DNA of 64,000 bases, from positions 1-64,000 of the forward strand of contig CAYOVA010000002.1 of the NCBI GenBank assembly GCA_964407325.1. Reading direction: 5' to 3'. The position numbers were made by a program, and so were the translations under genes. The DNA is from JAOAFZ01 sp964407325. Lineage in GTDB: Bacteria; Patescibacteriota; Microgenomatia; UBA1406; GWC2-37-13. A model generated the notes under the pieces. It ran no database searches. It was not told the origin of the DNA and saw only the letters and a list, made by a program, of their open reading frames with translations. Shown here one piece after another: positions 10,301-17,368 of this stretch. Every line of letters starts with the position of its first letter. Positions within the stretch are counted from its first letter, which is position 1.

Positions 10301-10318
10301 TTGGTTAAAATTGTTCAT
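7301..10318 (-). CDS. UvrD/PcrA-type DNA helicase fused to a RecB/AddB-type nuclease
   Basis: The 1005-residue protein carries a full superfamily 1A helicase: GPGTGKT Walker A (31-37), LTFTDAAVHEM, DEHQDT Walker B (261-266), VGDEKQAIFRFQGA, LQENYRSS, TAHKAKGREFDYVFIL and YVALTRARHG. About the last 230 residues form a PD-(D/E)xK nuclease: LECPWKYFF, FGTAIHVALN, SGKIDML and VVYDFKTGKPK. One cysteine in LECPW plus Cys987, Cys992 and Cys995 match the Fe-S staple of AddB-type nucleases. Such fusions resect or repair double-strand ends. The insert at about 171-205 between motifs Ia and II is Lys/Glu-rich. No AddA/AddB partner is adjacent, so it may act alone, as AdnA-like subunits do in pairs. Confidence 0.88.
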   Translation of the reverse strand: MNNFNQAIDRLNTFQRKAVETIEGPVMVIAGPGTGKTQTLTLRIANILAKTQMNPENILALTFTDAAVHEMRHRLIKLIGNEAYRLSLYTFHGFSNQVIQMFDEEFEELMGAKPISELEQIQIIEKLLTENKYTLIKPLSSPLFFGRTIVSQINQLKREQVSPQKLEKAVNKDEVVFNNTEGKYHENGRYKGKMKGEFQTWEKRIHKNRELIDIYTKYEEQLQSAHLFDFNDMILKVVRLLSSNQEILQQLQERYQYILVDEHQDTNTSQNNLIELIASYYENPNLFIVGDEKQAIFRFQGASLENFLYFKERYPSAVLINLQENYRSSQTILDATHTLIAHSAIELPSLANKLEARSKRENKPVLVAELDNYFAEYAYVVHEIQEKIKSGVSPKEIAAICRTNKDLFELAHSLEQENVPFVIDSDQNILEDLQIEKLLILLQAVAQLPVDEIMAKAMHLDFLDLYPIDTFRVIAFARDNRQTIWETLENLASYPSLALKEPESMEQFFKMLQQWKVYSENNRLDDTLVRIINESGFIRYTMKHTHKFDIIDKLTRLFQEIRIHVYERSDYSLKEFLEYIALLKTHHLTLKSKHITGSQEAVQLITAHKAKGREFDYVFILNAYDGHWGSSRAKAKQFAIPWNYLGISRTPEEQNAEIEDERRLFYVALTRARHGITITYAKHGLEGKEQVPCLFISEIHSDFIQSADTVTFAHEFENNKVQIFATPRKISTKEAFFASKPFFLERLKRLGLSVTALNNYLECPWKYFFRNLIQIPEEKSVAQLFGTAIHVALNRYINQRKKGIDSFEVLIHAFQDAIEEQPLLAEELDLWKERGVTALTGYYQERIQTWPEKMESEVTIPGIHYKDDLFLSGKIDMLQINTAENDVVVYDFKTGKPKSRNFIEGKSGKSNGEYKRQLVFYKLLLDSYRNGLYAMEGGVIDFVEPTESNTYKSEYFEITEENTNKLKQEIDLFHNDMLTLVFWDKECDDKTCEYCKLRRFMSDEV

Positions 10319-10456
10319 ATATTGTTGGGTAATCGTTCTTGTAAGCTCAAATTCTTGCGCTGTTTACCAACGAGGTTGTATACGCTTGCAATTAGTACAA
10401 GTATTGTATATCATTTCAGTTACAGCGATTAACCTAAAATTACTGCTAAATCAGTA

Positions 10457-10485
10457 TTGACTTTTTTGCGTGTGGTAGTTATTAT
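10457..10485 (+). promoter_or_regulatory. Promoter of tuf (TTGACT, 17 bases, TATTAT)
   Basis: The -35 box TTGACT (10457-10462) and the -10 box TATTAT (10480-10485) are separated by 17 bases. Predicted start is near 10492, giving a leader of about 50 bases before the tuf ATG. The rest of the 224-base gap between the divergent helicase gene and tuf is AT-rich. It includes an imperfect inverted repeat (TTGGGTAA / TTACCAA, about 10323-10370) of unknown meaning. Confidence 0.65.
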
Positions 10486-10542
10486 TATCGCTCATGTGTT
10501 CGTAACTTATTAGTATTTTATTATTTGTAACTATATACAGCT

Positions 10543-11727
10543 ATGGCAGAAGGTGTCTTTCAGCGAAACAAACCGCATTTAAATATTGGTACCATTGGTC
10601 ACGTTGATCATGGAAAAACTACCACTACATCCGCTATTTCCTATGTTCTTTCAAAGAAGGGAATGGCAAAGTTCCAGAAATATGAAGAAATTGATAAGGC
10701 TCCAGAAGAAAAAGCACGCGGAGTTACCATCAACATTCATCATTCAGAGTACGAAACAGACAAAAGACATTATGCACACATCGATGCCCCAGGTCATGCT
10801 GATTACATCAAGAACATGATTACTGGTGCGGCTCAGATGGACGGAGCTATCCTCGTTGTTTCTGCTCCAGATGGTCCTATGCCACAAACTCGTGAGCATA
10901 TCCTTCTTGCAAAGCAGGTTAACGTACCAGCTATCGTTGTCTATCTTAACAAGGTCGATATGGTTTCAGATCCTGAAATCCTTGAACTAGTTGAAATGGA
11001 AGTCCGTGACCTTCTCACAAAGTACGGATATCCAGGCGATGAAGTTCCTGTTATCAAAGGATCTTCTCTCAAGGCTCTCTCAGACGATGCAGATTCAGTT
11101 AAAGCAATCGAAGACCTTATGGATGCCGTTGATTCATATATTCCAGAACCAACTCGTGCAACCGATAAGCCATTCCTTATGCCTATTGAAGATGTATTCA
11201 CCATCTCAGGTCGTGGAACTGTTGTTACCGGCCGTGTTGAAAGAGGTCTTCTTAAGGTTAACGAAGAAGTTGAAATCGTCGGTATTAAAGAAGCAAAGAA
11301 AACAGTTGTAACCGGAATCGAAATGTTCCGCAAGACTCTTGACACAGCTCAAGCAGGAGACAACACTGGACTTCTTATCCGTGGTATAGAAAAAGATCAG
11401 GTTGAACGTGGTCAGGTTCTTGCCAAGCCAGGTTCAGTAACACCTCATACCGAATTCGAAGCAGAAATCGTTGTCCTTACAAAAGAAGAAGGTGGACGCC
11501 ACACAGGATTCTTCTCAGGATATCGCCCACAGTTCTATATTAGAACCACAGACGTTACCGGTGAAGTTACCCTACCATCAGGAGTAGAAATGGTTATGCC
11601 TGGTGATAATACAAAGATTACCGCCAAGCTTATTTATCCAATTGCTCTTGAAGAAGGTCTTAAATTCGCTATTCGCGAAGGTGGACATACTGTTGGAGCG
11701 GGTGTTATCACCAAAATCATCAAGTAA
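10543..11727 (+). CDS. tuf: Elongation factor Tu
   Basis: EF-Tu delivers aminoacyl-tRNA to the ribosome as a GTP complex. The 394-residue protein has G1 GHVDHGKT (19-26), the switch I threonine in GVTINIHH (about 60-67), G3 DAPGH (81-85) and G4 NKVD (136-139). Domains 2 and 3 follow, with FTISGRGTVVTGRVERG. Length equals that of E. coli EF-Tu. It stands just before rpsJ, 34 bases away, as in the classical str-S10 junction, but rpsL, rpsG and fusA are not beside it here. It has its own consensus-like promoter. Confidence 0.97.
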   Translation: MAEGVFQRNKPHLNIGTIGHVDHGKTTTTSAISYVLSKKGMAKFQKYEEIDKAPEEKARGVTINIHHSEYETDKRHYAHIDAPGHADYIKNMITGAAQMDGAILVVSAPDGPMPQTREHILLAKQVNVPAIVVYLNKVDMVSDPEILELVEMEVRDLLTKYGYPGDEVPVIKGSSLKALSDDADSVKAIEDLMDAVDSYIPEPTRATDKPFLMPIEDVFTISGRGTVVTGRVERGLLKVNEEVEIVGIKEAKKTVVTGIEMFRKTLDTAQAGDNTGLLIRGIEKDQVERGQVLAKPGSVTPHTEFEAEIVVLTKEEGGRHTGFFSGYRPQFYIRTTDVTGEVTLPSGVEMVMPGDNTKITAKLIYPIALEEGLKFAIREGGHTVGAGVITKIIK

Positions 11728-11761
11728 GCTTGTTTCATTACTAAATTGCACCTTGTAATAT

Positions 11762-12070
11762 ATGCCCAAAGGAAGAATAAGAATCAGATTGAAAGCGTAT
11801 GATCATCGGTTAGTCGATGAGACATGCCAGAAGATTGTTGATACAGCAATTAAGACCGGGGCAACGGTATTGGGTCCAATCCCACTACCTACCAAGAAAG
11901 AGGTGTATGTAGTAAACAAGTCTCCATTTGTAGACAAAAACGCCCAGGAGCATTTTGGAATGAAGATCCACAAGCGTTTATTGGATATAGTGAACCCGAC
12001 TAATCAAACAATTGATTCTCTTATGCATCTCGAGCTTCCCGCAGGTGTGGAAGTAGAAGTGAAAATGTAA
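11762..12070 (+). CDS. rpsJ: 30S ribosomal protein S10
   Basis: The 102-residue protein begins MPKGRIRIRLKAYDHRLVD and contains TGATVLGPIPLPTKKEVYVV and HKRLLDIVNPTNQTIDSLM, all diagnostic of S10 (30S head protein and NusE antitermination factor). It lies 34 bases after tuf, and no separate promoter is evident, so it probably belongs to the tuf transcript. A promoter and hairpins separate it from rplC. Confidence 0.96.
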   Translation: MPKGRIRIRLKAYDHRLVDETCQKIVDTAIKTGATVLGPIPLPTKKEVYVVNKSPFVDKNAQEHFGMKIHKRLLDIVNPTNQTIDSLMHLELPAGVEVEVKM

Positions 12071-12078
12071 TGAGATTG

Positions 12079-12125
12079 TTCCCGTTCAAAGAATGGGAAT
12101 ATGAACTCATATCCCGCGGAGCGGG
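12079..12125 (+). other. Two tandem hairpins between rpsJ and rplC
   Basis: Hairpin one pairs TTCCCGTT (12079-12086) with AATGGGAA (12092-12099), 8 pairs including one G-T, around a 5-base loop. Hairpin two pairs CCCGC (12113-12117) with GCGGG (12121-12125) around GGA. Neither is followed by a T-tract, so they are not typical intrinsic terminators. They could stabilise the 3' end of the tuf-rpsJ mRNA or take part in ribosomal-protein feedback. Confidence 0.5.
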
Positions 12126-12146
12126 GTAAAAAGAGAAGAAATTGAG

Positions 12147-12175
12147 TTGATAAAATAGGCTCAATACGCTATAAT
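12147..12175 (+). promoter_or_regulatory. Promoter of the main ribosomal-protein cluster (TTGATA, 17 bases, TATAAT)
   Basis: The -35 box TTGATA (12147-12152) and the -10 box TATAAT (12170-12175) are separated by 17 bases. Predicted start is near 12182, so the rplC leader is about 60 bases. An inverted repeat, AAATAGnCT (12153-12161) and AGnCTATTT (12180-12188), flanks the -10 box and could be an operator. Confidence 0.7.
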
Positions 12176-12242
12176 CTATAGTCTATTTCATGATCTCCTT
12201 TTGGTAGGTTCATGACGGTGAGTTTAGTTTAGAACTGAAATT

Positions 12243-12923
12243 ATGTTTCGTTATATTATTGGCAAAAAAAGCAACATGTCCCAGCAGTTTACTGCTTCAG
12301 GGAAAAGAGTTCCGGTCACTCGCATTGTGACTTCTCCTTGTTATATCGTCGATATTAAAAAGAATCCTCAAAACGGATCCATTCGTATGGTTCTCGGTTT
12401 TCAGGAAATGAAGAAAGCCAACAAACCAACCCAGGGAAACATTACTAAAGCGGGACTTCAAGCCCCGCTTCGTTTTTTAAGAGAGTTTGTAGTCGACTTC
12501 GACGATGCAACAGGTGAAATCGGAGAGACTGAAGGAAAGAAATCAATCACAGTGGGAGAAGCAACGTTTACAGTAGGAAGTGTTATTAAAGCATCAGACC
12601 TGTTTAAAGAAGGTGACAATGTTGATGTGAGTGGCACTTCAAAAGGAAAAGGATTCCAGGGTACCGTAAAACGATATAACTTCCGTGGAGGTCCACGAAC
12701 ACACGGACAATCCGATCGTGAACGTGCACCAGGATCCATTGGTACCACCAATACTCCAGGGCGTGTATTTAAGGGAATGAGAATGGCAGGACGTATGGGA
12801 AGTGATCGCGTAACAGTACAGAATTTACGAGTTGTCAGCGCAACTGAAGAAGAACTGGTAGTCCAGGGTCTCGTTCCGGGAATCCCAAATGGATTACTCG
12901 AAGTTCGTAAGTCAAGTCGCTAA
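12243..12923 (+). CDS. rplC: 50S ribosomal protein L3
   Basis: The 226-residue protein starts MFRYIIGKKSNMSQQF, matching the family's 'IxGxKxGMTxxF' opening, which supports the ATG at 12243. It contains VDVSGTSKGKGFQGTVKRYNF, GPRTHGQSDRERAPGSIG and KGMRMAGRMGSDRVTVQNL, the central extension that reaches towards the peptidyl-transferase centre. It is the first gene after the internal promoter and heads the run of cotranscribed r-protein genes. Confidence 0.96.
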   Translation: MFRYIIGKKSNMSQQFTASGKRVPVTRIVTSPCYIVDIKKNPQNGSIRMVLGFQEMKKANKPTQGNITKAGLQAPLRFLREFVVDFDDATGEIGETEGKKSITVGEATFTVGSVIKASDLFKEGDNVDVSGTSKGKGFQGTVKRYNFRGGPRTHGQSDRERAPGSIGTTNTPGRVFKGMRMAGRMGSDRVTVQNLRVVSATEEELVVQGLVPGIPNGLLEVRKSSR

Positions 12924-12928
12924 TACCT

Positions 12929-13606
12929 ATGGCAGAAGCAAAGAAAACCACACTAAAGAAATCAGTAGGAAAAGCTATTCCAGTTCTCTCCCTTGCTGGT
13001 GAAAAAGTTGGAGAAAAGAATCTTCCTGAAGCTATTTTTAACGCTGAAGCCAAGCCGGCAACAATTAGCCAGTATATTCGCGTATACATGATTAATCAGA
13101 GACAGGCCACTGCTTCCACCCAGACACGAAGCGAAGTCTCATACTCAACAAAGAAAATCTATCGCCAGAAAGGTACAGGAGGCGCCCGACACGGATCACG
13201 GAAGGCGCCTATTTTTGTAGGTGGAGGTGTTACGTTCGGTCCAAAGCCAAGAGATTTATCAGCTTCAATGAATAAGAAACAGAAAAAGCAGGTACTGTTC
13301 TCATCTCTCTCAATGAAAAACAATGATGGAAAAATTATGTGCATCACTAATGAAGTCACATCTATGCAGCCAAAAACAAAAGAAGTGGCCGCATTTTTAA
13401 AGAAAACGGAAACTACAGATAAAAAAATACTTGTAGTCCTGGCCGAAAAGAACAACAACTTTGTTCTTTCAGCAAGAAACATCCCAAATGTGCATGTTGT
13501 TGATTCAGCAAGTATCAATCCGTATCTGATTCTCTCAAATGACACAGTAATCTTTACAGACGAGGCAATCGATCAGTTAGAAAAGCATTTTATGAAGCAA
13601 GCATGA
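12929..13606 (+). CDS. rplD: 50S ribosomal protein L4
   Basis: The 225-residue protein has the L4 loop sequence KIYRQKGTGGARHGSRKAPIF followed by GGGVTFGPKPRD, which lines the peptide exit tunnel. The N-terminal 40 residues are Lys/Ala-rich. In E. coli L4 also represses its own operon; whether it does so here is unknown, although hairpins lie in the leader upstream of rplC. It overlaps rplW by 4 bases. Confidence 0.95.
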   Translation: MAEAKKTTLKKSVGKAIPVLSLAGEKVGEKNLPEAIFNAEAKPATISQYIRVYMINQRQATASTQTRSEVSYSTKKIYRQKGTGGARHGSRKAPIFVGGGVTFGPKPRDLSASMNKKQKKQVLFSSLSMKNNDGKIMCITNEVTSMQPKTKEVAAFLKKTETTDKKILVVLAEKNNNFVLSARNIPNVHVVDSASINPYLILSNDTVIFTDEAIDQLEKHFMKQA

Positions 13607-13884
13607 AAACCGTATTATTAAAGCCGCTGGTAACGGAAAAATCTACACAGCTTCAGGAAAAGAACGTGTATGGATTTGAAGTTGCTCCAGATGCAAATAA
13701 AGACCAGGTTGCAGAGCAGGTTTCCAAGCTCTACCAGGTTGAAGTCGGTTCGGTTCGCATAATAGTCCGCAAAGGAAAAGTAAAGAGAGTTGGAAAATTA
13801 ATGAAGAGCAAGAAAAAAGCAGATCGCAAAATAGCATATGTAACGGTAACCAAGGGTTCAATTACAGTTTTCCCGAAACCATAA
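13603..13884 (+). CDS. rplW: 50S ribosomal protein L23
   Basis: The 93-residue protein begins KTVLLKPLVTEKSTQLQEKN, the L23 signature with its conserved 'P-hydrophobic-TEK'. It continues with YGFEVAPDANKDQVAEQVSK and VGSVRIIVRKGKVKR. L23 sits at the tunnel exit and docks trigger factor, SRP and SecY. It overlaps rplD by 4 bases and ends one base before rplB. Confidence 0.95.
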   Translation: MKTVLLKPLVTEKSTQLQEKNVYGFEVAPDANKDQVAEQVSKLYQVEVGSVRIIVRKGKVKRVGKLMKSKKKADRKIAYVTVTKGSITVFPKP

Positions 13885-13885
13885 C

Positions 13886-14656
13886 ATGGATACAAAGATA
13901 TTTAAAAACGCCAAACCGCCACGACAATTACGCGAGATCCTGAAAAAACATTCAGGTCGTGATGCAAGTGGAACAATTAGTGTGCGCCACCAGGGTGCAC
14001 GACAAAAGCGATATTATCGTATCGTTGATTTTAAGCGTGCAAAAAGGGACGTTACCGGACAGGTTATTCAGGTTGAATACGATCCAAACAGAAATGCTCA
14101 TTTGGCACTTGTACGGTATGAAGATGGCGAATTAGGTTATATCCTCCATCCAAAAGATGTAGCAATCGGTACCAAAGTCGTTTCCGCTGAAACTGTAGAA
14201 ATTAAATCAGGGAACGCAACGGCCCTTAAGAACATCCCAGTTGGAATTGAAATCCACAATATTGAGTTACATCCTAACCAAGGTGGAACAATGATTCGTG
14301 GAGCAGGAACTGCAGGAGTTGTCATTGCGCGTGACGGAGGTTATGTGCAGGTAAAGCTGCCATCTGGAGAAGTTCGCAAGTTCTTTGAAACCTGTTGGGC
14401 AACAATTGGAAGAGTAGGAAATGTAGAATACAAAGATGAAGAGTGGGGTAATGCAGGACGAAAGATCAGAATGGGGATCAGACCAACAGTTCGAGGAGTT
14501 GCTCAGCATCCAGGCTCTCATCCACATGGAGGCGGAGAAGGTCGTTCTGGAGAAGGTATGTTGCCAAAGACTCCATGGGGCCGCCCAGCAAGAGGAAACA
14601 AGACGGCATACAAGAAGCGATGGTCAAAGAAATTAATTGTCTCAAAGAAAAAGTAA
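13886..14656 (+). CDS. rplB: 50S ribosomal protein L2
   Basis: The 256-residue protein is about 20 residues shorter than most bacterial L2, the missing part being at the N-terminus. GTISVRHQGARQKRYYRIVDF, IEIHNIELHPNQGG, GGYVQVKLPSGEVRKF and the peptidyl-transferase segment GVAQHPGSHPHGGGEGRSG (with the conserved histidines) are present. Unlike the usual order, rplV rather than rpsS follows it. Confidence 0.96.
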   Translation: MDTKIFKNAKPPRQLREILKKHSGRDASGTISVRHQGARQKRYYRIVDFKRAKRDVTGQVIQVEYDPNRNAHLALVRYEDGELGYILHPKDVAIGTKVVSAETVEIKSGNATALKNIPVGIEIHNIELHPNQGGTMIRGAGTAGVVIARDGGYVQVKLPSGEVRKFFETCWATIGRVGNVEYKDEEWGNAGRKIRMGIRPTVRGVAQHPGSHPHGGGEGRSGEGMLPKTPWGRPARGNKTAYKKRWSKKLIVSKKK

Positions 14657-14657
14657 T

Positions 14658-15140
14658 ATGGAATCACTAACCTATTTTAAAAATCAGAGAATTACACCAC
14701 GCAAATACCGTGAAGTAGTGAAAATAGTGAAAGGTATGCAGCCTGTTCAAGCAATGAATACTTTGAAAGTTACCAATAAAAAAGCAGCTCGTTCACTTGC
14801 TCAGATTTTGAAGTCAGCAATAACAAATGCTACTACAACTTTGAAAGTGAGCGACGATATGCTACAATTTAAACTTTTCACAGTAGAGGAAGGTAATCGT
14901 TTAAAAAGATATCGTGCTGTTAGTCGTGGTATGGCTCGTGCTTTTAATCGTAGAATGTCACACATTAAGGTGATATTAAGAACAGCAGATGTTCAACCAA
15001 ATGTAGAACCAGTGAAAGCTGTTGAGAAGAAGGTTTTAAAAGCAGAAAAAAATGCTGACCAAAAACCTTCTGTAAAGAAGCCAGTCCAAAAAAAGACTGA
15101 AGAGAAAAATGTTGAAAAAGTTACAAAATCAGAAGAATAA
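14658..15140 (+). CDS. rplV: 50S ribosomal protein L22
   Basis: The 160-residue protein reads RITPRKYREVVKIVKGMQPV, NKKAARSLAQILKSAITNA, FTVEEGNRLKRYRAVSRG and MSHIKVILRT, matching L22, whose beta-hairpin lines the exit tunnel. I prefer the ATG at 14658, one base after the rplB stop, over an in-frame start at 14637 inside rplB, because one-base 'TAA-T-ATG' junctions recur in this cluster. The last 45 residues are a Lys/Glu-rich tail absent from most L22 proteins. Confidence 0.93.
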   Translation: MESLTYFKNQRITPRKYREVVKIVKGMQPVQAMNTLKVTNKKAARSLAQILKSAITNATTTLKVSDDMLQFKLFTVEEGNRLKRYRAVSRGMARAFNRRMSHIKVILRTADVQPNVEPVKAVEKKVLKAEKNADQKPSVKKPVQKKTEEKNVEKVTKSEE

Positions 15141-15154
15141 TTTATTAATACTAT

Positions 15155-15820
15155 ATGGGTCAAAAAGTTCATCCAAAAGGTTTACGTCTCGGAGTCATCT
15201 ATGACTGGGATTCGCGATGGTTTTTCTCAGACAAAGCTAAGTTTAAAGAGACTTTAATCCAGGATATTCGCATGCGCGAACATTTGATGAAAATGTTTAA
15301 GTTTGCTTCGGTAACCCATATTGATATTGAACGTGCTATTAATAAGATTACCGTTATTATCCACGCAGTCAAACCTGGTATGATTATTGGCCGCGGTGGA
15401 AAGGGTTTGGAAGAAGTAAAAAAGAATATTTTGAAGTTTGTTAAGACGAAACCGGCTCAGAAAGGAAAGAGCAAGGAAATGAAGATTGAATTAAAGATTG
15501 AACCGGTTAAAAAGCCCTATGTTGATGCTTACTATGTAGCAACAACAATTGCAGAAAAACTTGCACGCAGCTTTCCCCATAGATCTGTAGTCCACCAGGC
15601 AATGGATCGAGTAATGGAATCGGGGGCAAAGGGTGTCAAAGTGCAATTAGGTGGAAGAATTGCAGGAGCAGAAATTGCCCGCCGCGAAAAGTATTTCCTC
15701 GGCACTATTCCTACCTCGACAATTCGTGAAGATGTTGATTTCGCACGATTTCCAGCATTAACAAAGTCAGGATACGTTGGAGTAAAAGTTTGGATTTGTA
15801 AAAAGCCACAAGCTGAATAA
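15155..15820 (+). CDS. rpsC: 30S ribosomal protein S3
   Basis: The 221-residue protein begins MGQKVHPKGLRLGVIYDWDS. It has the KH-domain core VKPGMIIGRGGKGLEEVKK and a C-terminal domain with VMESGAKGVKVQLGGRIAGAE and REKYFLGTIPTSTIR. S3 lines the mRNA entry tunnel and contributes to the ribosomal helicase activity. The order rplV-rpsC-rplP-rpmC-rpsQ is standard. Confidence 0.96.
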   Translation: MGQKVHPKGLRLGVIYDWDSRWFFSDKAKFKETLIQDIRMREHLMKMFKFASVTHIDIERAINKITVIIHAVKPGMIIGRGGKGLEEVKKNILKFVKTKPAQKGKSKEMKIELKIEPVKKPYVDAYYVATTIAEKLARSFPHRSVVHQAMDRVMESGAKGVKVQLGGRIAGAEIARREKYFLGTIPTSTIREDVDFARFPALTKSGYVGVKVWICKKPQAE

Positions 15821-15822
15821 CT

Positions 15823-16227
15823 ATGTTAGCACCAAAAAGACAGAAACATCGAAAGCAGTTTAGAGGATCTTGGAGATCTATTGCCATTAAAGGCAATGAG
15901 CTGAATTTTGGTAGCTATGGATTAAAAACTCTTGATGCTGCCTGGATCACCGATCGGGAGATTGAAGCATCCCGTGTTGTGTTGGCAAGAGCAACAAGAA
16001 AAAACGGCAAATTCTGGATTCGAATTTTCCCTGATAAGCCATTTACCAAGAAGCCGCCAGAGGTAACGATGGGAGCCGGAAAAGGAGATGTTTCACATTT
16101 CGTAGCGTCGGTGGTACCTGGAAAAGTATTGTTCGAAATTGACGGACTTCCGGAATCTGAAGTAAAAGAAGTACTAAGAGTAGTTTCCTCAAAGTTATCA
16201 GTCAAGACAAAAATAGTAGGAGAATAA
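15823..16227 (+). CDS. rplP: 50S ribosomal protein L16
   Basis: The 134-residue protein opens MLAPKRQKHRKQFRG and contains FGSYGLKTLDAAWITDREIEA, WIRIFPDKPFTKKPPEVTMG and GKGDVSHFVASVVPGKVLFE. These match L16, which helps shape the A-site tRNA pocket. It lies 2 bases after rpsC and 2 bases before rpmC. Confidence 0.96.
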   Translation: MLAPKRQKHRKQFRGSWRSIAIKGNELNFGSYGLKTLDAAWITDREIEASRVVLARATRKNGKFWIRIFPDKPFTKKPPEVTMGAGKGDVSHFVASVVPGKVLFEIDGLPESEVKEVLRVVSSKLSVKTKIVGE

Positions 16228-16229
16228 CT

Positions 16230-16424
16230 ATGAGAAAGCAAATGGAAGATATCAGAAAAAAATCAAAAAGTGACATTCAAAAAGAGATTCAGAAGACAAT
16301 GGAAGAAATTGCCCGCCTTACTGTTGAGGCAAAAGTAAATCCTCAGAGAGATTCAAACTTGATTGTTAAGAAAAAGAAATATATAGCCCGATTAAAAACA
16401 GTTGCAAGTTCGGCAACTGAGTAA
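16230..16424 (+). CDS. rpmC: 50S ribosomal protein L29
   Basis: The 64-residue, mostly helical protein contains DIQKEIQKTMEEIARLTVEA and the C-terminal KKKYIARLKTVASS, the pattern of L29. Its position between rplP and rpsQ is the canonical one. Sequence conservation is weak, as is usual for this short protein, and a second in-frame ATG at 16242 is possible as start. Confidence 0.85.
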   Translation: MRKQMEDIRKKSKSDIQKEIQKTMEEIARLTVEAKVNPQRDSNLIVKKKKYIARLKTVASSATE

Positions 16425-16438
16425 TTCAAAAAAATAGT

Positions 16439-16678
16439 ATGCAAAAAATGTTAACCGGTATCGTTGTTTCAACCAAAATGGAAAAGACAATCGTAATTCG
16501 TGTTGAGCGAAAGTTCCGCCATCCTTTATACAAAAAGGTTGTTAAGACACATAAGAATTACAAGGCGCATTACGAAGGCAAGGATTTGAAAGAAGGAGAC
16601 GTTGTTACTATTCGTAGCACCAATCCTATTTCCAAGCAGAAAAGTTTTATAGTAGTTGAAAATCCAGTAAAAGAATAA
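16439..16678 (+). CDS. rpsQ: 30S ribosomal protein S17
   Basis: The 79-residue OB-fold protein reads LTGIVVSTKMEKTIVIRVER, HPLYKKVVKTHKNYKAH and GDVVTIRSTNPISKQKSF, the family pattern including the 'RP(I/L)SKxK' site as NPISKQK. It lies between rpmC and rplN as in most bacteria. Confidence 0.94.
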   Translation: MQKMLTGIVVSTKMEKTIVIRVERKFRHPLYKKVVKTHKNYKAHYEGKDLKEGDVVTIRSTNPISKQKSFIVVENPVKE

Positions 16679-16681
16679 CCT

Positions 16682-17056
16682 ATGTTACAGTTACGCTCGA
16701 TGATCAATGTCGCTGACAATACCGGAGCTAAAATTGTTCAGCTTATCGGTATTCCTAAGAAAGGAAATCGCAAGATGGCATACATCGGAGAGATCTTTAC
16801 TGGAGTTGTTAAGCAGGCTCTTCCCTTCGGTCAGGTTAAAAAGGGAGAAGTAGTAACCTGCGTAATTGTTCGCACACGAAAAGAAACAAGAAGAAAAGAC
16901 GGAAGTTATATCCGCTTTGATGACAATGCCTGTGTGTTGCTTCAGAGTAAGGAAGTTCTTGAACCAAGAGGCACCCGTGTATTTGGACCTATTGGAAAGG
17001 AACTAAAAGATAAGGGATATAACAAGATTGCCAGTTTGGCACCGGAGATTTACTAA
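16682..17056 (+). CDS. rplN: 50S ribosomal protein L14
   Basis: The 124-residue protein begins MLQLRSMINVADNTGAKIVQ, the L14 signature, and ends ARG-type as LEPRGTRVFGPIGKELKDKGYNKI. L14 contacts 16S rRNA in an inter-subunit bridge and binds the silencing factor RsfS. Spacing is 3 bases from rpsQ and 1 base to rplX. Confidence 0.96.
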   Translation: MLQLRSMINVADNTGAKIVQLIGIPKKGNRKMAYIGEIFTGVVKQALPFGQVKKGEVVTCVIVRTRKETRRKDGSYIRFDDNACVLLQSKEVLEPRGTRVFGPIGKELKDKGYNKIASLAPEIY

Positions 17057-17057
17057 T

Positions 17058-17366
17058 ATGAAATTCAAAAAAGGAGACAAAATAATTGTTACAGTCGGAA
17101 AAGATAAGGGTAAGGAAGGGGTTATTGATCGTGTGTACAAAAAAAGTAATACAGTCTTAATTGAAGGAATCAACATGTACAAAAAAGCGATTCGCAAGAA
17201 CGAGCAGATGCCACAAGGTGGATTTCTCGATCTTCCACGTCCTATTGAAGCAAGTAATGTAATGTTGAAAGATCCAAAGTCAGGAAAGCCAACACGTATT
17301 AGATCAGAAGAAAATAAAGGCAAAAGAACTCGTGTTGCAACAAAAAGTAAATCAGAATTGAAATAA
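17058..17366 (+). CDS. rplX: 50S ribosomal protein L24
   Basis: The 102-residue protein carries the KOW motif near its N-terminus (KKGDKIIVTVGKDKGKEGVI) and then INMYKKAIRKN, PIEASNVMLKDPKSGKPTRI. I chose the ATG at 17058, one base after the rplN stop; the frame is open upstream to 17028, but that extension overlaps rplN and has no family counterpart. L24 is an assembly initiator near the tunnel exit. Confidence 0.93.
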   Translation: MKFKKGDKIIVTVGKDKGKEGVIDRVYKKSNTVLIEGINMYKKAIRKNEQMPQGGFLDLPRPIEASNVMLKDPKSGKPTRIRSEENKGKRTRVATKSKSELK

Positions 17367-17368
17367 TT

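Noticed and set aside
10319..10542. A tRNA or small RNA in the gap before tuf
   Set aside because: The TTGGGTAA/TTACCAA repeat does not fold as a cloverleaf and there is no T-loop sequence; only the tuf promoter is supported.
12079..12125. Intrinsic terminator after rpsJ
   Set aside because: Both hairpins lack a T-tract; they are followed by purine-rich sequence. Listed only as structured elements.
12189..12203. CTCCTTTT in the rplC leader as an anti-Shine-Dalgarno-like element
   Set aside because: It resembles the 16S rRNA 3' end only over about 8 bases and could be chance; no pairing partner is seen.
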